Assembly: GCA_050011415.1 (NCBI GenBank)
Contig: JBEKJD010000307.1
Coordinates: 1 to 6,969 of the forward strand
DNA length: 6,969 bases
Direction of reading: 5' to 3'
Source of the DNA: JADFXI01 sp050011415
GTDB lineage: Bacteria; Nitrospirota; Thermodesulfovibrionia; Thermodesulfovibrionales; Dissulfurispiraceae
Below are positions 1 to 6,323 of this stretch, one piece after another. How positions within the stretch are numbered: the first letter of the stretch is position 1; every line of letters starts with the position of its first letter. The notes under the pieces were generated by a model. That model was not told the origin of the DNA. It ran no database searches and worked only from the letters and a program-made list of their open reading frames with translations. The translations under genes were made by a program, and so were the position numbers.

Positions 1-1
1 T

Positions 2-1570
2 AATCTTATCGACACCCCAGGGCATGTTGATTTTTCCTATGAGGTATCCAGAAGCCTCGCCTCATGCGAGGGAAGCCTGCTGGTTGTTGACGCCACCCAG
101 GGCGTTGAGGCTCAAACCCTTGCCAATACTTATCTCGCCATTGAACATAATCATGAGATTATTCCGGTAATCAACAAAATAGATCTTCCGGGCGCTGAAC
201 CTCAGAGAGTTAAGGAACAGATAGAGCAGGCGATAGGGATAGATTGTTCCGGAGCCATTCTCGCCAGCGCGAAAGAGGGGATCGGCACAAAAGAGATACT
301 CGAGGCCATTGTCAGGAAGATCCCTCCTCCGGCAGCTACCGATGAGGCCCCTCTGAAGGCCCTTATCTTCGACTCATGGTTTGATAACTATCAGGGAGTG
401 ATCGTCCTCGTGAGGGTCTTTGACGGAGAATTACGGCCCGGCATGAAAATGAAACTGATGGCAGCCGGAAAGGAATATGAGATAACCAAGATCGGTGTCT
501 TTACTCCTAAAATGGTGGACGTTCAGCGGCTTGCTGCAGGCGAAGTGGGGTATGTCATTGCCGGGATAAAAACAGTTGGCGATACCAAAATCGGAGATAC
601 CATTACAGATGCAGCCCGTCCTGCTGAAAGTCCCCTGCCGGGGTACAAAGAAATCAAGCCCATGGTTTTTTCCGGCCTCTATCCGGTCGAAAACATCCAC
701 TATGAGGAATTGAAAAACGCGCTTGAAAAACTGCGGTTGAACGATTCTTCGTTCAGCTTTGAGCCGGAGACCTCTACAGCGCTGGGTTTCGGCTTCCGGT
801 GCGGCTTCCTGGGACTCCTTCATATGGAGATCATAAAGGAGAGACTGGAAAGAGAATTTGAGCTTTCACTGATCACCACCGCCCCTACAGTCATCTACAA
901 AGTGACCGGTACAAAGGGAGATGAATTTTTTATTGACAACCCTAGCAGTCTTCCAAACACTTTTGAAAAGATAGAAGAGCCTTATGTAAAAGTATCGGTC
1001 TTTGTGCCTCAGGAATATATAGGCCAGATACTTGAGCTTTGCCAGGAAAAACGCGGAACACAGACGGAATTCACATTTATCAGCAAGGACCGTATAATGG
1101 TGGCCTATGATATACCGCTCAATGAGATACTCTGGGATTTTTACGACCGCCTTAAATCGGTCTCGCGCGGTTACGCATCCATGGACTACGAATTCATAGG
1201 ATACCGTTTGTCCAAACTGGTAAAGCTGGACGTGCTGCTTAACGGAGAGCCTGTGGATGCCCTTTCCTTGATTGTGCACAGCGATAAATCTTATTATAAG
1301 GGGAGACAAATTGTTGAGAAGCTGCGCGAGGTTATTCCCCGGCAAATGTTTGAAGTCGCTATACAGGCTGCTATAGGCGGCAAGATAGTAGCACGGGAAA
1401 GCGTTAAGGCAATGAGGAAAAATGTCCTGGCAAAATGTTACGGCGGCGATATAACGAGAAAAAGAAAACTGCTTGAGAAGCAGAAAGAGGGCAAAAAGAA
1501 AATGAAACAGATCGGAAAGGTGGAAATACCACAGGAAGCCTTCTTGTCCGTTCTGAAGGTGAAAGATTAA
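2..1570 (+). CDS. lepA: Elongation factor 4 (LepA), 5'-truncated by window edge
   Basis: LepA is a ribosome-associated translational GTPase, proposed to back-translocate stalled ribosomes or assist 30S biogenesis. The reading frame is open from base 2 to a TAA at 1568-1570, giving 522 residues. The family is about 600 residues, so roughly 75 N-terminal ones, including the P-loop and switch I, lie outside the window. Numbered within the fragment, the G3 motif DTPGH is at 4-8, the G4 motif NKID at 58-61 and the G5-like SAK at 89-91. Domain II follows, then the EF-G-like domains with the strongly conserved stretch GFGFRCGFLGLLHMEII. The LepA-specific C-terminal domain is intact, with CYGGDITRKRKLL, a lysine-rich run and a final IPQEAFLSVLKV. 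A GTG at 398 lies inside domain II and is not the true start. lepB follows 69 bp downstream, the common lepA-lepB order. No lesion is visible. Confidence 0.97.
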   Translation, partial: NLIDTPGHVDFSYEVSRSLASCEGSLLVVDATQGVEAQTLANTYLAIEHNHEIIPVINKIDLPGAEPQRVKEQIEQAIGIDCSGAILASAKEGIGTKEILEAIVRKIPPPAATDEAPLKALIFDSWFDNYQGVIVLVRVFDGELRPGMKMKLMAAGKEYEITKIGVFTPKMVDVQRLAAGEVGYVIAGIKTVGDTKIGDTITDAARPAESPLPGYKEIKPMVFSGLYPVENIHYEELKNALEKLRLNDSSFSFEPETSTALGFGFRCGFLGLLHMEIIKERLEREFELSLITTAPTVIYKVTGTKGDEFFIDNPSSLPNTFEKIEEPYVKVSVFVPQEYIGQILELCQEKRGTQTEFTFISKDRIMVAYDIPLNEILWDFYDRLKSVSRGYASMDYEFIGYRLSKLVKLDVLLNGEPVDALSLIVHSDKSYYKGRQIVEKLREVIPRQMFEVAIQAAIGGKIVARESVKAMRKNVLAKCYGGDITRKRKLLEKQKEGKKKMKQIGKVEIPQEAFLSVLKVKD

Positions 1571-1620
1571 GGTTAAGTCTTTTTCTCTTTTCTTAACCTC
1601 AACCTTAACCTCAACCTAAC
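1571..1620. repeat. 12-bp tandem repeat and small hairpin after lepA
   Basis: Directly after the lepA stop, GGTTAAG (1571-1577) can pair with CTTAACC (1592-1598) across a pyrimidine-rich 14-base loop. The right arm enters a tandem repeat of TTAACCTCAACC at 1593-1604 and 1605-1616, followed by a partial TAAC. The hairpin is too weak and too poorly followed by T residues to call a firm terminator. It ends only a few bases before the lepB ribosome-binding site. It looks like simple intergenic repeat DNA. Confidence 0.6.
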
Positions 1621-1625
1621 TATAC

Positions 1626-1632
1626 GGGAGGT
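1626..1632 (+). promoter_or_regulatory. Ribosome-binding site deciding the TTG start of lepB
   Basis: GGGAGGT lies 7 bases before the TTG at 1640-1642. The strong Shine-Dalgarno match, and the fact that the protein then begins with a polar stretch and a hydrophobic anchor as signal peptidases do, support the rare TTG codon as the start. Confidence 0.75.
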
Positions 1633-1639
1633 CAGGATT

Positions 1640-2245
1640 TTGGAAAACAAGCAGAATAAAGTTTGGGAATATGCGAAAGCTGTAGGTACCGCGCTGATCT
1701 TTGCGCTTATCATCAGGACATATATTGTGCAGGCATTCAAGATACCGTCAGGGTCGATGATCCCGACTCTGCTCATAGGCGATCACTTACTTGTCAACAA
1801 ATTTATATACGGAACACCGGTCCCTTTTACCGATAAAAGGATCCTGGTCATTGAAAAACCGGAGAGGGGTGATATTGTTGTCTTTAGATACCCTGAAGAT
1901 TTAAACAAAGACTTTATCAAAAGGGTCATCGGCGTCGGAGGCGACATAGTCGAGGAAAAGGACAAAGTGGTTTTTGTCAACGGAAGGCCCTTACGTGAAC
2001 CCTTCACTCAACATACGGACAATTCCTCAACGGGTCTTGAGCCGCGGGACAATTTTGGACCCTATCTGGTACCTAACGGCAAGCTTTTCGTTATGGGTGA
2101 CAACAGGGACCAGAGCTATGACAGCAGGTACTGGGGCTACGTCGATCTCAAGCTTGTCAAGGGCAAGGCCATGATTATATACTGGTCATGGGACAGCGCA
2201 AAAAACTTCCCGAGGTTCGGCAGGATAGGAAATCTGATAAGATAA
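1640..2245 (+). CDS. lepB: Signal peptidase I
   Basis: This inner-membrane serine protease (family S26) removes signal peptides from Sec- and Tat-exported pre-proteins. The product is 201 residues from a TTG start. A short polar N terminus precedes one membrane anchor at about 14-33. Box B, PSGSM at 36-40, carries the nucleophile Ser39. Lys94, in FIKRVIG, is the expected general base. GDNRDQSYDSRYWG at 153-166 is the conserved box E. The size is that of the short, single-anchor signal peptidases rather than the long two-anchor E. coli form. All catalytic boxes are present, so it should be active. It lies between lepA and ribE, and both flanking gaps hold repeat-like DNA. The secretory signal peptides predicted on the proteins at 3752 and 5342 are its expected kind of substrate; the lipoprotein at 6324 is not. 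Confidence 0.96.
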   Translation: MENKQNKVWEYAKAVGTALIFALIIRTYIVQAFKIPSGSMIPTLLIGDHLLVNKFIYGTPVPFTDKRILVIEKPERGDIVVFRYPEDLNKDFIKRVIGVGGDIVEEKDKVVFVNGRPLREPFTQHTDNSSTGLEPRDNFGPYLVPNGKLFVMGDNRDQSYDSRYWGYVDLKLVKGKAMIIYWSWDSAKNFPRFGRIGNLIR

Positions 2246-2251
2246 AGGCAA

Positions 2252-2324
2252 GTAATAGGTTATAGGTGATGGGTCATAGAAAAAATTTGACCAAACCTAT
2301 TACCGATGACCTATAACCCATTAC
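2252..2324 (+). repeat. Long imperfect inverted repeat, terminator-like, between lepB and ribE
   Basis: Two 27-base arms (2252-2278 and 2298-2324) are reverse complements at 23 of 27 positions and are separated by a 19-base loop. The loop can form a smaller alternative hairpin, GGTCA (2272-2276) with TGACC (2288-2292). A run of five T follows at 2326-2330, so transcription from the left would produce a stem with a U tail, resembling a Rho-independent terminator. The stem is AT-rich and has four mismatches, so termination strength is uncertain. The arms consist of degenerate ATAGGTGATGGGT-like motifs, which suggests a repeat-derived element. Confidence 0.7.
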
Positions 2325-2337
2325 CTTTTTGTGAGAT

Positions 2338-2973
2338 ATGTTTACCGGATTGATCATAGAATTAGGCGAAATTGCGGCTCTGGAAAAAAAGGAGGGAAGC
2401 GCGAGGCTTTCAGTCAGGGCAGGGGATATCGTACATGATGCCGCCATTGGCGATAGCATTTCGGTCAACGGGATATGTCTTACAGTAACAGCTATAGATA
2501 AAAATATCCTTTTCTTCGATGTTTCCTATGAGACTTTAAAAAGCACCGGTCTTGAAAACTTGAAAAAAGGTGACCGCATAAATATGGAGACGTCATTAAG
2601 GCCAAGCTCGAAAATGGGCGGGCACTTCGTTACAGGACACATTGACGGCACCGGCAAAATACGTTCAAAGACCGTTTCCGGAAATGCGGTAAGAATAGAA
2701 ATAGAAGCTCCGGCAGGCATCCTTAACTACTTGGTCGAAAAAGGTTCTGTTGCAGTGGATGGCATAAGTCTTACTGTTGTTGATGTACTTAAGGATGCCT
2801 TCAGTGTCGTAATTATACCCCATACGGCAAAGCTGACAACACTGGGATTCAAGGGTGCGGGCGAAACGGTCAACCTGGAACCGGACATTCTTGCAAAATA
2901 CGTTGCGAAGTTCATGACGCCTCACAGCAGTTCCTCGTTGCTTTCAGCACTGAAACAGTCAGGATTTGTCTAA
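2338..2973 (+). CDS. ribE: Riboflavin synthase alpha chain
   Basis: This cytosolic enzyme, normally a homotrimer, performs the last step of riboflavin synthesis: dismutation of two 6,7-dimethyl-8-ribityllumazine molecules to riboflavin and a pyrimidinedione. The product is 211 residues, the usual length. It has the diagnostic N terminus MFTG and two tandem lumazine-binding domains, at about 1-90 and 97-190. Internal duplication is visible: SVNGICLTV at 42-50 corresponds to VDGISLTVV at 140-148. GGHFVTGHIDGTG at 94-106 joins the domains, and Cys47 sits at the conserved cysteine position. The ATG at 2338 is fixed by the MFTG motif. The ribosome-binding site is poor (at best GTGAG at 2331-2335), and the start lies 13 bases beyond a long hairpin. 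No other riboflavin genes and no FMN-riboswitch-like leader are visible here. The alternative symbol ribC is used in enterobacteria. Confidence 0.96.
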   Translation: MFTGLIIELGEIAALEKKEGSARLSVRAGDIVHDAAIGDSISVNGICLTVTAIDKNILFFDVSYETLKSTGLENLKKGDRINMETSLRPSSKMGGHFVTGHIDGTGKIRSKTVSGNAVRIEIEAPAGILNYLVEKGSVAVDGISLTVVDVLKDAFSVVIIPHTAKLTTLGFKGAGETVNLEPDILAKYVAKFMTPHSSSSLLSALKQSGFV

Positions 2974-3557
2974 ACTGAAATTACGTCTCCCTCTTTCAGG
3001 AGTCTCAGGTTTTTCATTCCGAGTTTGCCGGCCTCAGCCCTGATGACCTTTAGGTGCTGGGGTTTTGGATGTGTTATATAAATTTTGTCCGGCATCTGTG
3101 ATAACTTCCGGATCTCCTCTTTGAACAGCCTGGCAGTAAGATGCCCGGTTATTGCAGCCATTTCGCTCATCCTGTCCGGGAATGATATCTCTATAATCAG
3201 GCAGTTAAGCTTCACGTCCCCTATCTTTTTCCATGTTGAGTCAGTAGGCCCGGTATCCCCGGTATAAAAAAACCGCCTGTTGTTTTTGTCTTCCACAAGG
3301 TACCCTACTGCAGGAACCGAATGATTCACTTTGTATGCGATTATGCTATACCCGTTTATTTCTAACGGCCTTCCCTCCTTTAAGGTGATGTAACGCAAAA
3401 CAGCATTCTCATAATCAGGGATCATGGAAAAATCAGGCCACAATGAGTTATTGAGAAGGTGTTCTCTGATAGTGCTTATAACACTGGGAATGCTTATAAT
3501 GTTCACCCTCTGTTTTCTCTTCTCCACTATAATATTACCGAGAACATCGATCTTCAT
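2970..3557 (-). CDS. Metallo-beta-lactamase-fold protein, class II cyclic-nucleotide phosphodiesterase-like, lacking the HxHxDH segment
   Basis: The product is 195 residues. From about residue 8 on it resembles class II 3',5'-cyclic-nucleotide phosphodiesterases of the metallo-beta-lactamase fold. Visible motifs are LWPDFSMIP (39-47), NHSVPAVGYLVED (78-90), FFYTGDTGPT (96-105), ITGHLT (136-141) and YITHPKP (160-166), with candidate metal or active-site residues His79, Asp101, His139 and His163. The start MKIDVLG also looks like the family start. However, full-length relatives, as I recall them, have about 70 residues between that start and the region beginning NIIVEKRK, including the HxHxDH motif, and these are absent. 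The frame is intact across the join. An upstream in-frame stop lies within the promoter, so no alternative start recovers the motif. The promoter and ribosome-binding site are good. It may be an inactive remnant, a divergent non-catalytic version, or an assembly error. The convergent stop overlaps that of ribE. Confidence 0.75.
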   Translation of the reverse strand: MKIDVLGNIIVEKRKQRVNIISIPSVISTIREHLLNNSLWPDFSMIPDYENAVLRYITLKEGRPLEINGYSIIAYKVNHSVPAVGYLVEDKNNRRFFYTGDTGPTDSTWKKIGDVKLNCLIIEISFPDRMSEMAAITGHLTARLFKEEIRKLSQMPDKIYITHPKPQHLKVIRAEAGKLGMKNLRLLKEGDVISV

Positions 3558-3562
3558 GATAA

Positions 3563-3567
3563 CCTCC
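3563..3567 (-). promoter_or_regulatory. Ribosome-binding site of the metallo-beta-lactamase-fold gene
   Basis: On the minus strand GGAGG lies 5 bases before the ATG at 3557-3555. This well-placed site supports that start codon and indicates that the shortened gene is still set up for translation. Confidence 0.75.
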
Positions 3568-3580
3568 GAACGTTTACGGG

Positions 3581-3589
3581 ATTATAGCA
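3581..3589 (-). promoter_or_regulatory. Extended -10 promoter for the leftward metallo-beta-lactamase-fold gene
   Basis: Read on the minus strand, TGCTATAAT is a perfect extended -10 element (TGn plus TATAAT). No good -35 box is present at the usual distance, as is typical of extended -10 promoters. Transcription would start near 3574, leaving a leader of about 17 bases that contains the ribosome-binding site. Confidence 0.6.
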
Positions 3590-3679
3590 TACTTACTTTT
3601 TTCTTGCTATTGGCTTGCGGCTCTATTTTTTGGGGACCCACTACCGGCTTCTATTTCTATAATGTATTGCAATTATTAC

Positions 3680-3707
3680 TTGACAAAAAAAAGAAAATCA
3701 GTATCAT
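3680..3707 (+). promoter_or_regulatory. Sigma-70-type promoter for the TPR-barrel / FecR / lipoprotein operon
   Basis: A perfect -35 box TTGACA at 3680-3685 is followed after 16 bases, mostly an A tract, by TATCAT at 3702-3707, which matches the -10 consensus at 5 of 6 positions. The start would fall near 3713-3715, giving a leader of about 38 bases before the GTG at 3752. It faces the opposite way to the promoter at 3581-3589. Confidence 0.65.
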
Positions 3708-3708
3708 T

Positions 3709-3724
3709 AATACTAATTAGTATT
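3709..3724. promoter_or_regulatory. Perfect 16-bp palindrome, candidate operator
   Basis: AATACTAATTAGTATT is its own exact reverse complement. It lies immediately downstream of the predicted -10 box and covers the predicted transcription start. A repressor bound here would block the rightward promoter. The palindrome has no loop, so it suits a dimeric DNA-binding protein better than a transcribed hairpin. The regulator is not encoded in this window. Confidence 0.5.
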
Positions 3725-3751
3725 TTATCAGTTCATACCTAAGGGGGGACC

Positions 3752-5329
3752 GTGGATAGTCGAAGATCTCTATTTTATATTTTCATTTTCTTTTTTATCG
3801 TTCTCATACCGTTAGGGCCGGCAGCGCATTCGTACGCTGCCGATAATCCTCCAATGAGCGCCGGGGGATTTGAAAAAGGGGTAGCAGAGTATAAGGCAGA
3901 AAATTATGAAGAGGCGCTTGGGTATTTCGAGAAGGCTTACAGTGAAAACCCCGGGGACCCGCATACAACATTTTATATCGGCCTCACCAGCCGTGAGATG
4001 CAGGACTACCCGACGGCTGTCAGGTTCTTTAAAGAGACTCTGGCCCTTGACCCCGCTACACCGGACATTCAATTCCTGCTTGCTGATGTCCTTAATGCCA
4101 CAGGCAGTTACAAAGAGGCGTTGACCTATGCAGACTCGGCAATCAGCCGGAACGAGCGGCCAGCACAGTCGCAGTATCTCAAAGGCCAGATATTGCTTAA
4201 GCTGAAGCGGAACAAAGAAGCAATCGAGGCATTCAAACAGGCAAAACAACTGGATCCTTCTCTGACACAGCAGGCCGATTTCCAGACAGCAACTGTTTAC
4301 ATGGAGGAAAAAGAGTACGGGAAAGCCAGAGAGACCTTCAAGGGATTGATTACTGTGGACCCTTCCTCTGACTGGGCAGTATTCTCAAAGGACTATCTTG
4401 AAGCCCTCGACAAGATGCCCAAGCGCTACAGGCTGGACCTGGGCTTCGGCTACCAGTTTGACGACAACGTACTTGCAGTACCTCTGGACAGCACCCTTAT
4501 TCCTATATCGAGACAGAAAGACTTTAAGCGTATCTATTCACTGTTCAGCGAATACACAGTGCTGGAAACCGGTCCCTGGAACCTGAAAGCCTCTTATGTG
4601 CTCAATATAGCACAATATGACAAGAGCCACTATAACGAGACTAACGGCAGCCCAATTTTCAGCCTGGACACTGTGAGTCACACGGTTTCCGTCATGCCAT
4701 CTTACAACACGGAAAAGAGCGTGACCAGTCTTTTGCTGTCCTATAATTATCTTGAAGTTGACTATACGAAATATATGGAGTCCTTCCTCGTCAATCCCTC
4801 TTACACATTCAACATATCAGACAACCAGTTTGGCCAGGTTTATGCGAGATACCGCAGGGATTCCCAGTTCTTCAATTTCTTCCAGATCAAATTCGGACAG
4901 CCGGACCAGCAGAGCGACAACAGGAGCGCCGACAATTTTGGAGGCGGACTCGGCTATTTCTACACCTTTGCAAACGGCAATGGACTGCTCAATGTCAAGG
5001 CCGAGGCTGAGAGCAACAGTTCACTGGGTTCAAACTGGGACTTTACCGGGGTAAGAGGCTCGGTCGGGCTGCTTTATCCGCTGATTACCAACAAGCTCAA
5101 AGCCAATATATACGGCGATATATACCACCAGAGTTTCAGCAACGTGGACACCACCTATTTACAAAAGAGAAACGACAACACCTATACTGTGCAGCCATCG
5201 CTTACATACACCATCATGAAGCCATTGGATATTATAGCAGCGTATACGTATATGAGGGATGTATGTAACATCGGTGTATATAACTACAGCAGGAACCTGT
5301 ATACACTTAGCCTTGAGTATAGGTTTTAG
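3752..5329 (+). CDS. Exported TPR protein with C-terminal outer-membrane beta-barrel (Slam-like architecture)
   Basis: The product is 525 residues from a GTG start with a G-rich ribosome-binding site (AAGGGGGG, 3741-3748). A signal peptide spans 1-29, with likely cleavage after SYA (Ala29). Five TPR-type helical repeats cover about 36-69, 70-103, 104-136, 137-170 and 172-205, with the typical pattern of ALGYFEKA and LDP. From about 225 to the end the sequence becomes aromatic, with alternating polar and apolar residues. I count 14 candidate strands, and the protein ends ...LSLEYRF, with the C-terminal phenylalanine used in BAM-dependent barrel insertion. A periplasmic TPR domain plus a 14-strand barrel is the architecture of Slam (surface lipoprotein assembly modulator, DUF560) proteins. 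A porin or other envelope scaffold with TPRs is the alternative. It is the first gene of an apparent operon with a FecR-domain protein 12 bp downstream and then a lipoprotein. No lesion is seen. Confidence 0.8.
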   Translation: MDSRRSLFYIFIFFFIVLIPLGPAAHSYAADNPPMSAGGFEKGVAEYKAENYEEALGYFEKAYSENPGDPHTTFYIGLTSREMQDYPTAVRFFKETLALDPATPDIQFLLADVLNATGSYKEALTYADSAISRNERPAQSQYLKGQILLKLKRNKEAIEAFKQAKQLDPSLTQQADFQTATVYMEEKEYGKARETFKGLITVDPSSDWAVFSKDYLEALDKMPKRYRLDLGFGYQFDDNVLAVPLDSTLIPISRQKDFKRIYSLFSEYTVLETGPWNLKASYVLNIAQYDKSHYNETNGSPIFSLDTVSHTVSVMPSYNTEKSVTSLLLSYNYLEVDYTKYMESFLVNPSYTFNISDNQFGQVYARYRRDSQFFNFFQIKFGQPDQQSDNRSADNFGGGLGYFYTFANGNGLLNVKAEAESNSSLGSNWDFTGVRGSVGLLYPLITNKLKANIYGDIYHQSFSNVDTTYLQKRNDNTYTVQPSLTYTIMKPLDIIAAYTYMRDVCNIGVYNYSRNLYTLSLEYRF

Positions 5330-5341
5330 GGGGAACTGATA

Positions 5342-6298
5342 ATGACAACCATGATACCATCAAAACTGGCAAAACTCCTTTTTTCAATAATATGTATTGC
5401 CGTTATGCTGCCCTCCTTAGCATTGGCCCAGGTTGCGGGCAAGCTGACAAAAGTATCGGGCACAGTGGACATATTGCGTACCGGCACAACCACGGCAGTA
5501 CCTGCAAAAGTAAACGATGAGGTCTCCATAGGAGACATAATAAGGACAAAAAGCGACGGTACGGCTGAGATAACATTCATAGATAACAGCATAATGCCCT
5601 TGGGCCCGAGGTCACGGCTCGGCATAGAAGAATATCTGTATAGCAGCAAAGATAACAAAAGGGTGGCATCGCTTAAACTGTACCGTGGAAGGGCAGGCTT
5701 CACAGTGCCCAAACCTGTCTATGCAGCAGCAGGCAGCAAATTCGAAATGCATACAAGGACCGCAGTGGCCGGAGTAAGAGGCACGAAAGGATTGCTATTA
5801 TCCGGACTTACTGAGAGGGTATATGTAGAAGAAGGTGTAGTAGGGTTCTGGAATTGCCCGGGAGTAGAGTTCTCGAAATGCCCGGGACGGGTAATTGTAA
5901 CAGCCGGCAATGTCGGCGAAATCTTATACGGGGGCGCTCCGATAGTGAGGCCTTTCAGCGGCAATGAGTTTAAGCAGCAGCAAGAAGGCGTAAAGGCAGC
6001 CGCGCCTGCCGAAAAACAGGGGGCGGCAGGAACGTCCTCGACAGGCACAACAGGCACAACCGGCACAACCGCGACGACGGAGGCGGCAGCGCCGGAAGCA
6101 GCAGCGCCGGCCCCAGCCCCAACACCCGCGCCTGCTCCGCCAACCACAATGATAATGTCTGCTCAGCCGGTCATAACTCCAACTATAACAACGCCTATTA
6201 CTGTCACAGAAGCAACAGGGACAATAACACAACCCAAGACCACCCCGGTAACCATAAATCCTAATTTCCCGGGCAATACAACCATAAATGTACGATAG
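5342..6298 (+). CDS. Secreted FecR-domain protein with low-complexity tail
   Basis: The product is 318 residues. The ATG is preceded by GGGGG (5329-5333) at 8 bases. A signal peptide at 1-29 ends in ALA before Gln30. A FecR-type domain covers about 50-160: VSIGDIIRTKSDGTAEITF begins at 61, and the hallmark TRTAVAGVRGT lies at 138-148. Unlike the sigma-regulator FecR, there is no cytoplasmic anti-sigma part and no internal membrane segment, so a structural or ligand-binding role at the cell surface or in the periplasm is more likely. Two CPG motifs, Cys172 and Cys180, could form a disulfide. From about 215 the chain becomes low-complexity: GTT repeats at 235-243, then Ala/Pro-rich, then Thr/Pro/Ile-rich to the end. 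Such a tail suggests a flexible linker or a surface stalk. It lies 12 bp after the TPR-barrel gene and 25 bp before the lipoprotein gene, so co-transcription is likely. Confidence 0.8.
   Translation: MTTMIPSKLAKLLFSIICIAVMLPSLALAQVAGKLTKVSGTVDILRTGTTTAVPAKVNDEVSIGDIIRTKSDGTAEITFIDNSIMPLGPRSRLGIEEYLYSSKDNKRVASLKLYRGRAGFTVPKPVYAAAGSKFEMHTRTAVAGVRGTKGLLLSGLTERVYVEEGVVGFWNCPGVEFSKCPGRVIVTAGNVGEILYGGAPIVRPFSGNEFKQQQEGVKAAAPAEKQGAAGTSSTGTTGTTGTTATTEAAAPEAAAPAPAPTPAPAPPTTMIMSAQPVITPTITTPITVTEATGTITQPKTTPVTINPNFPGNTTINVR
6044..6070 (+). repeat. 9-bp tandem repeat in the FecR-domain gene
   Basis: Three near-identical copies of GGCACAACM (ending A, C, C) are in frame and encode Gly-Thr-Thr three times. 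Because the unit is a multiple of three, slippage would change tail length without breaking the frame. Confidence 0.8.
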
Positions 6299-6306
6299 TT
6301 ACTTTC

Positions 6307-6313
6307 AGGAGGG
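6307..6313 (+). promoter_or_regulatory. Ribosome-binding site of the lipoprotein gene
   Basis: AGGAGGG lies 10 bases before the ATG at 6324, in the short gap after the FecR-domain gene. It supports this start, which gives a complete lipoprotein signal. Confidence 0.75.
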
Positions 6314-6323
6314 CATAGATAGA

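Noticed and set aside
866..1345. 159-residue minus-strand open frame inside lepA
   Set aside because: It lies wholly opposite a highly conserved part of LepA and shows no family motif; it is a shadow frame.
1573..1776. Minus-strand open frame ending in a repeated Arg-Leu run
   Set aside because: The Arg-Leu run is only the translation of the tandem repeat after lepA, and the rest is antisense to lepB.
2246..2337. FMN riboswitch in front of ribE
   Set aside because: The gap is only 92 bases, is occupied by a simple two-arm inverted repeat, and lacks the multi-helix conserved core of an RFN element.
3666..3673. ATTGCAAT palindrome just upstream of the -35 box
   Set aside because: Eight bases in AT-rich DNA is expected by chance, and flanking bases do not extend the symmetry.
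3424..3720. 98-residue plus-strand open frame with hydrophobic stretches, a possible small membrane protein
   Set aside because: Most of it is antisense to the hydrolase gene and its promoter region, it has no convincing ribosome-binding site, and it runs through the predicted -35 and -10 boxes of the downstream operon. The hydrolase frame has clear family motifs.
5719..6232. Minus-strand open frames rich in Gly/Ala/Val or Cys/Arg opposite the FecR-domain gene
   Set aside because: Their composition is the mirror of the Ala/Pro/Thr low-complexity tail on the plus strand. They have no recognisable domain.
5342..6298. FecR-type sigma-factor regulator of an iron-uptake system
   Set aside because: There is no cytoplasmic anti-sigma region, no membrane segment after the signal peptide, and no sigma factor or TonB receptor gene beside it.
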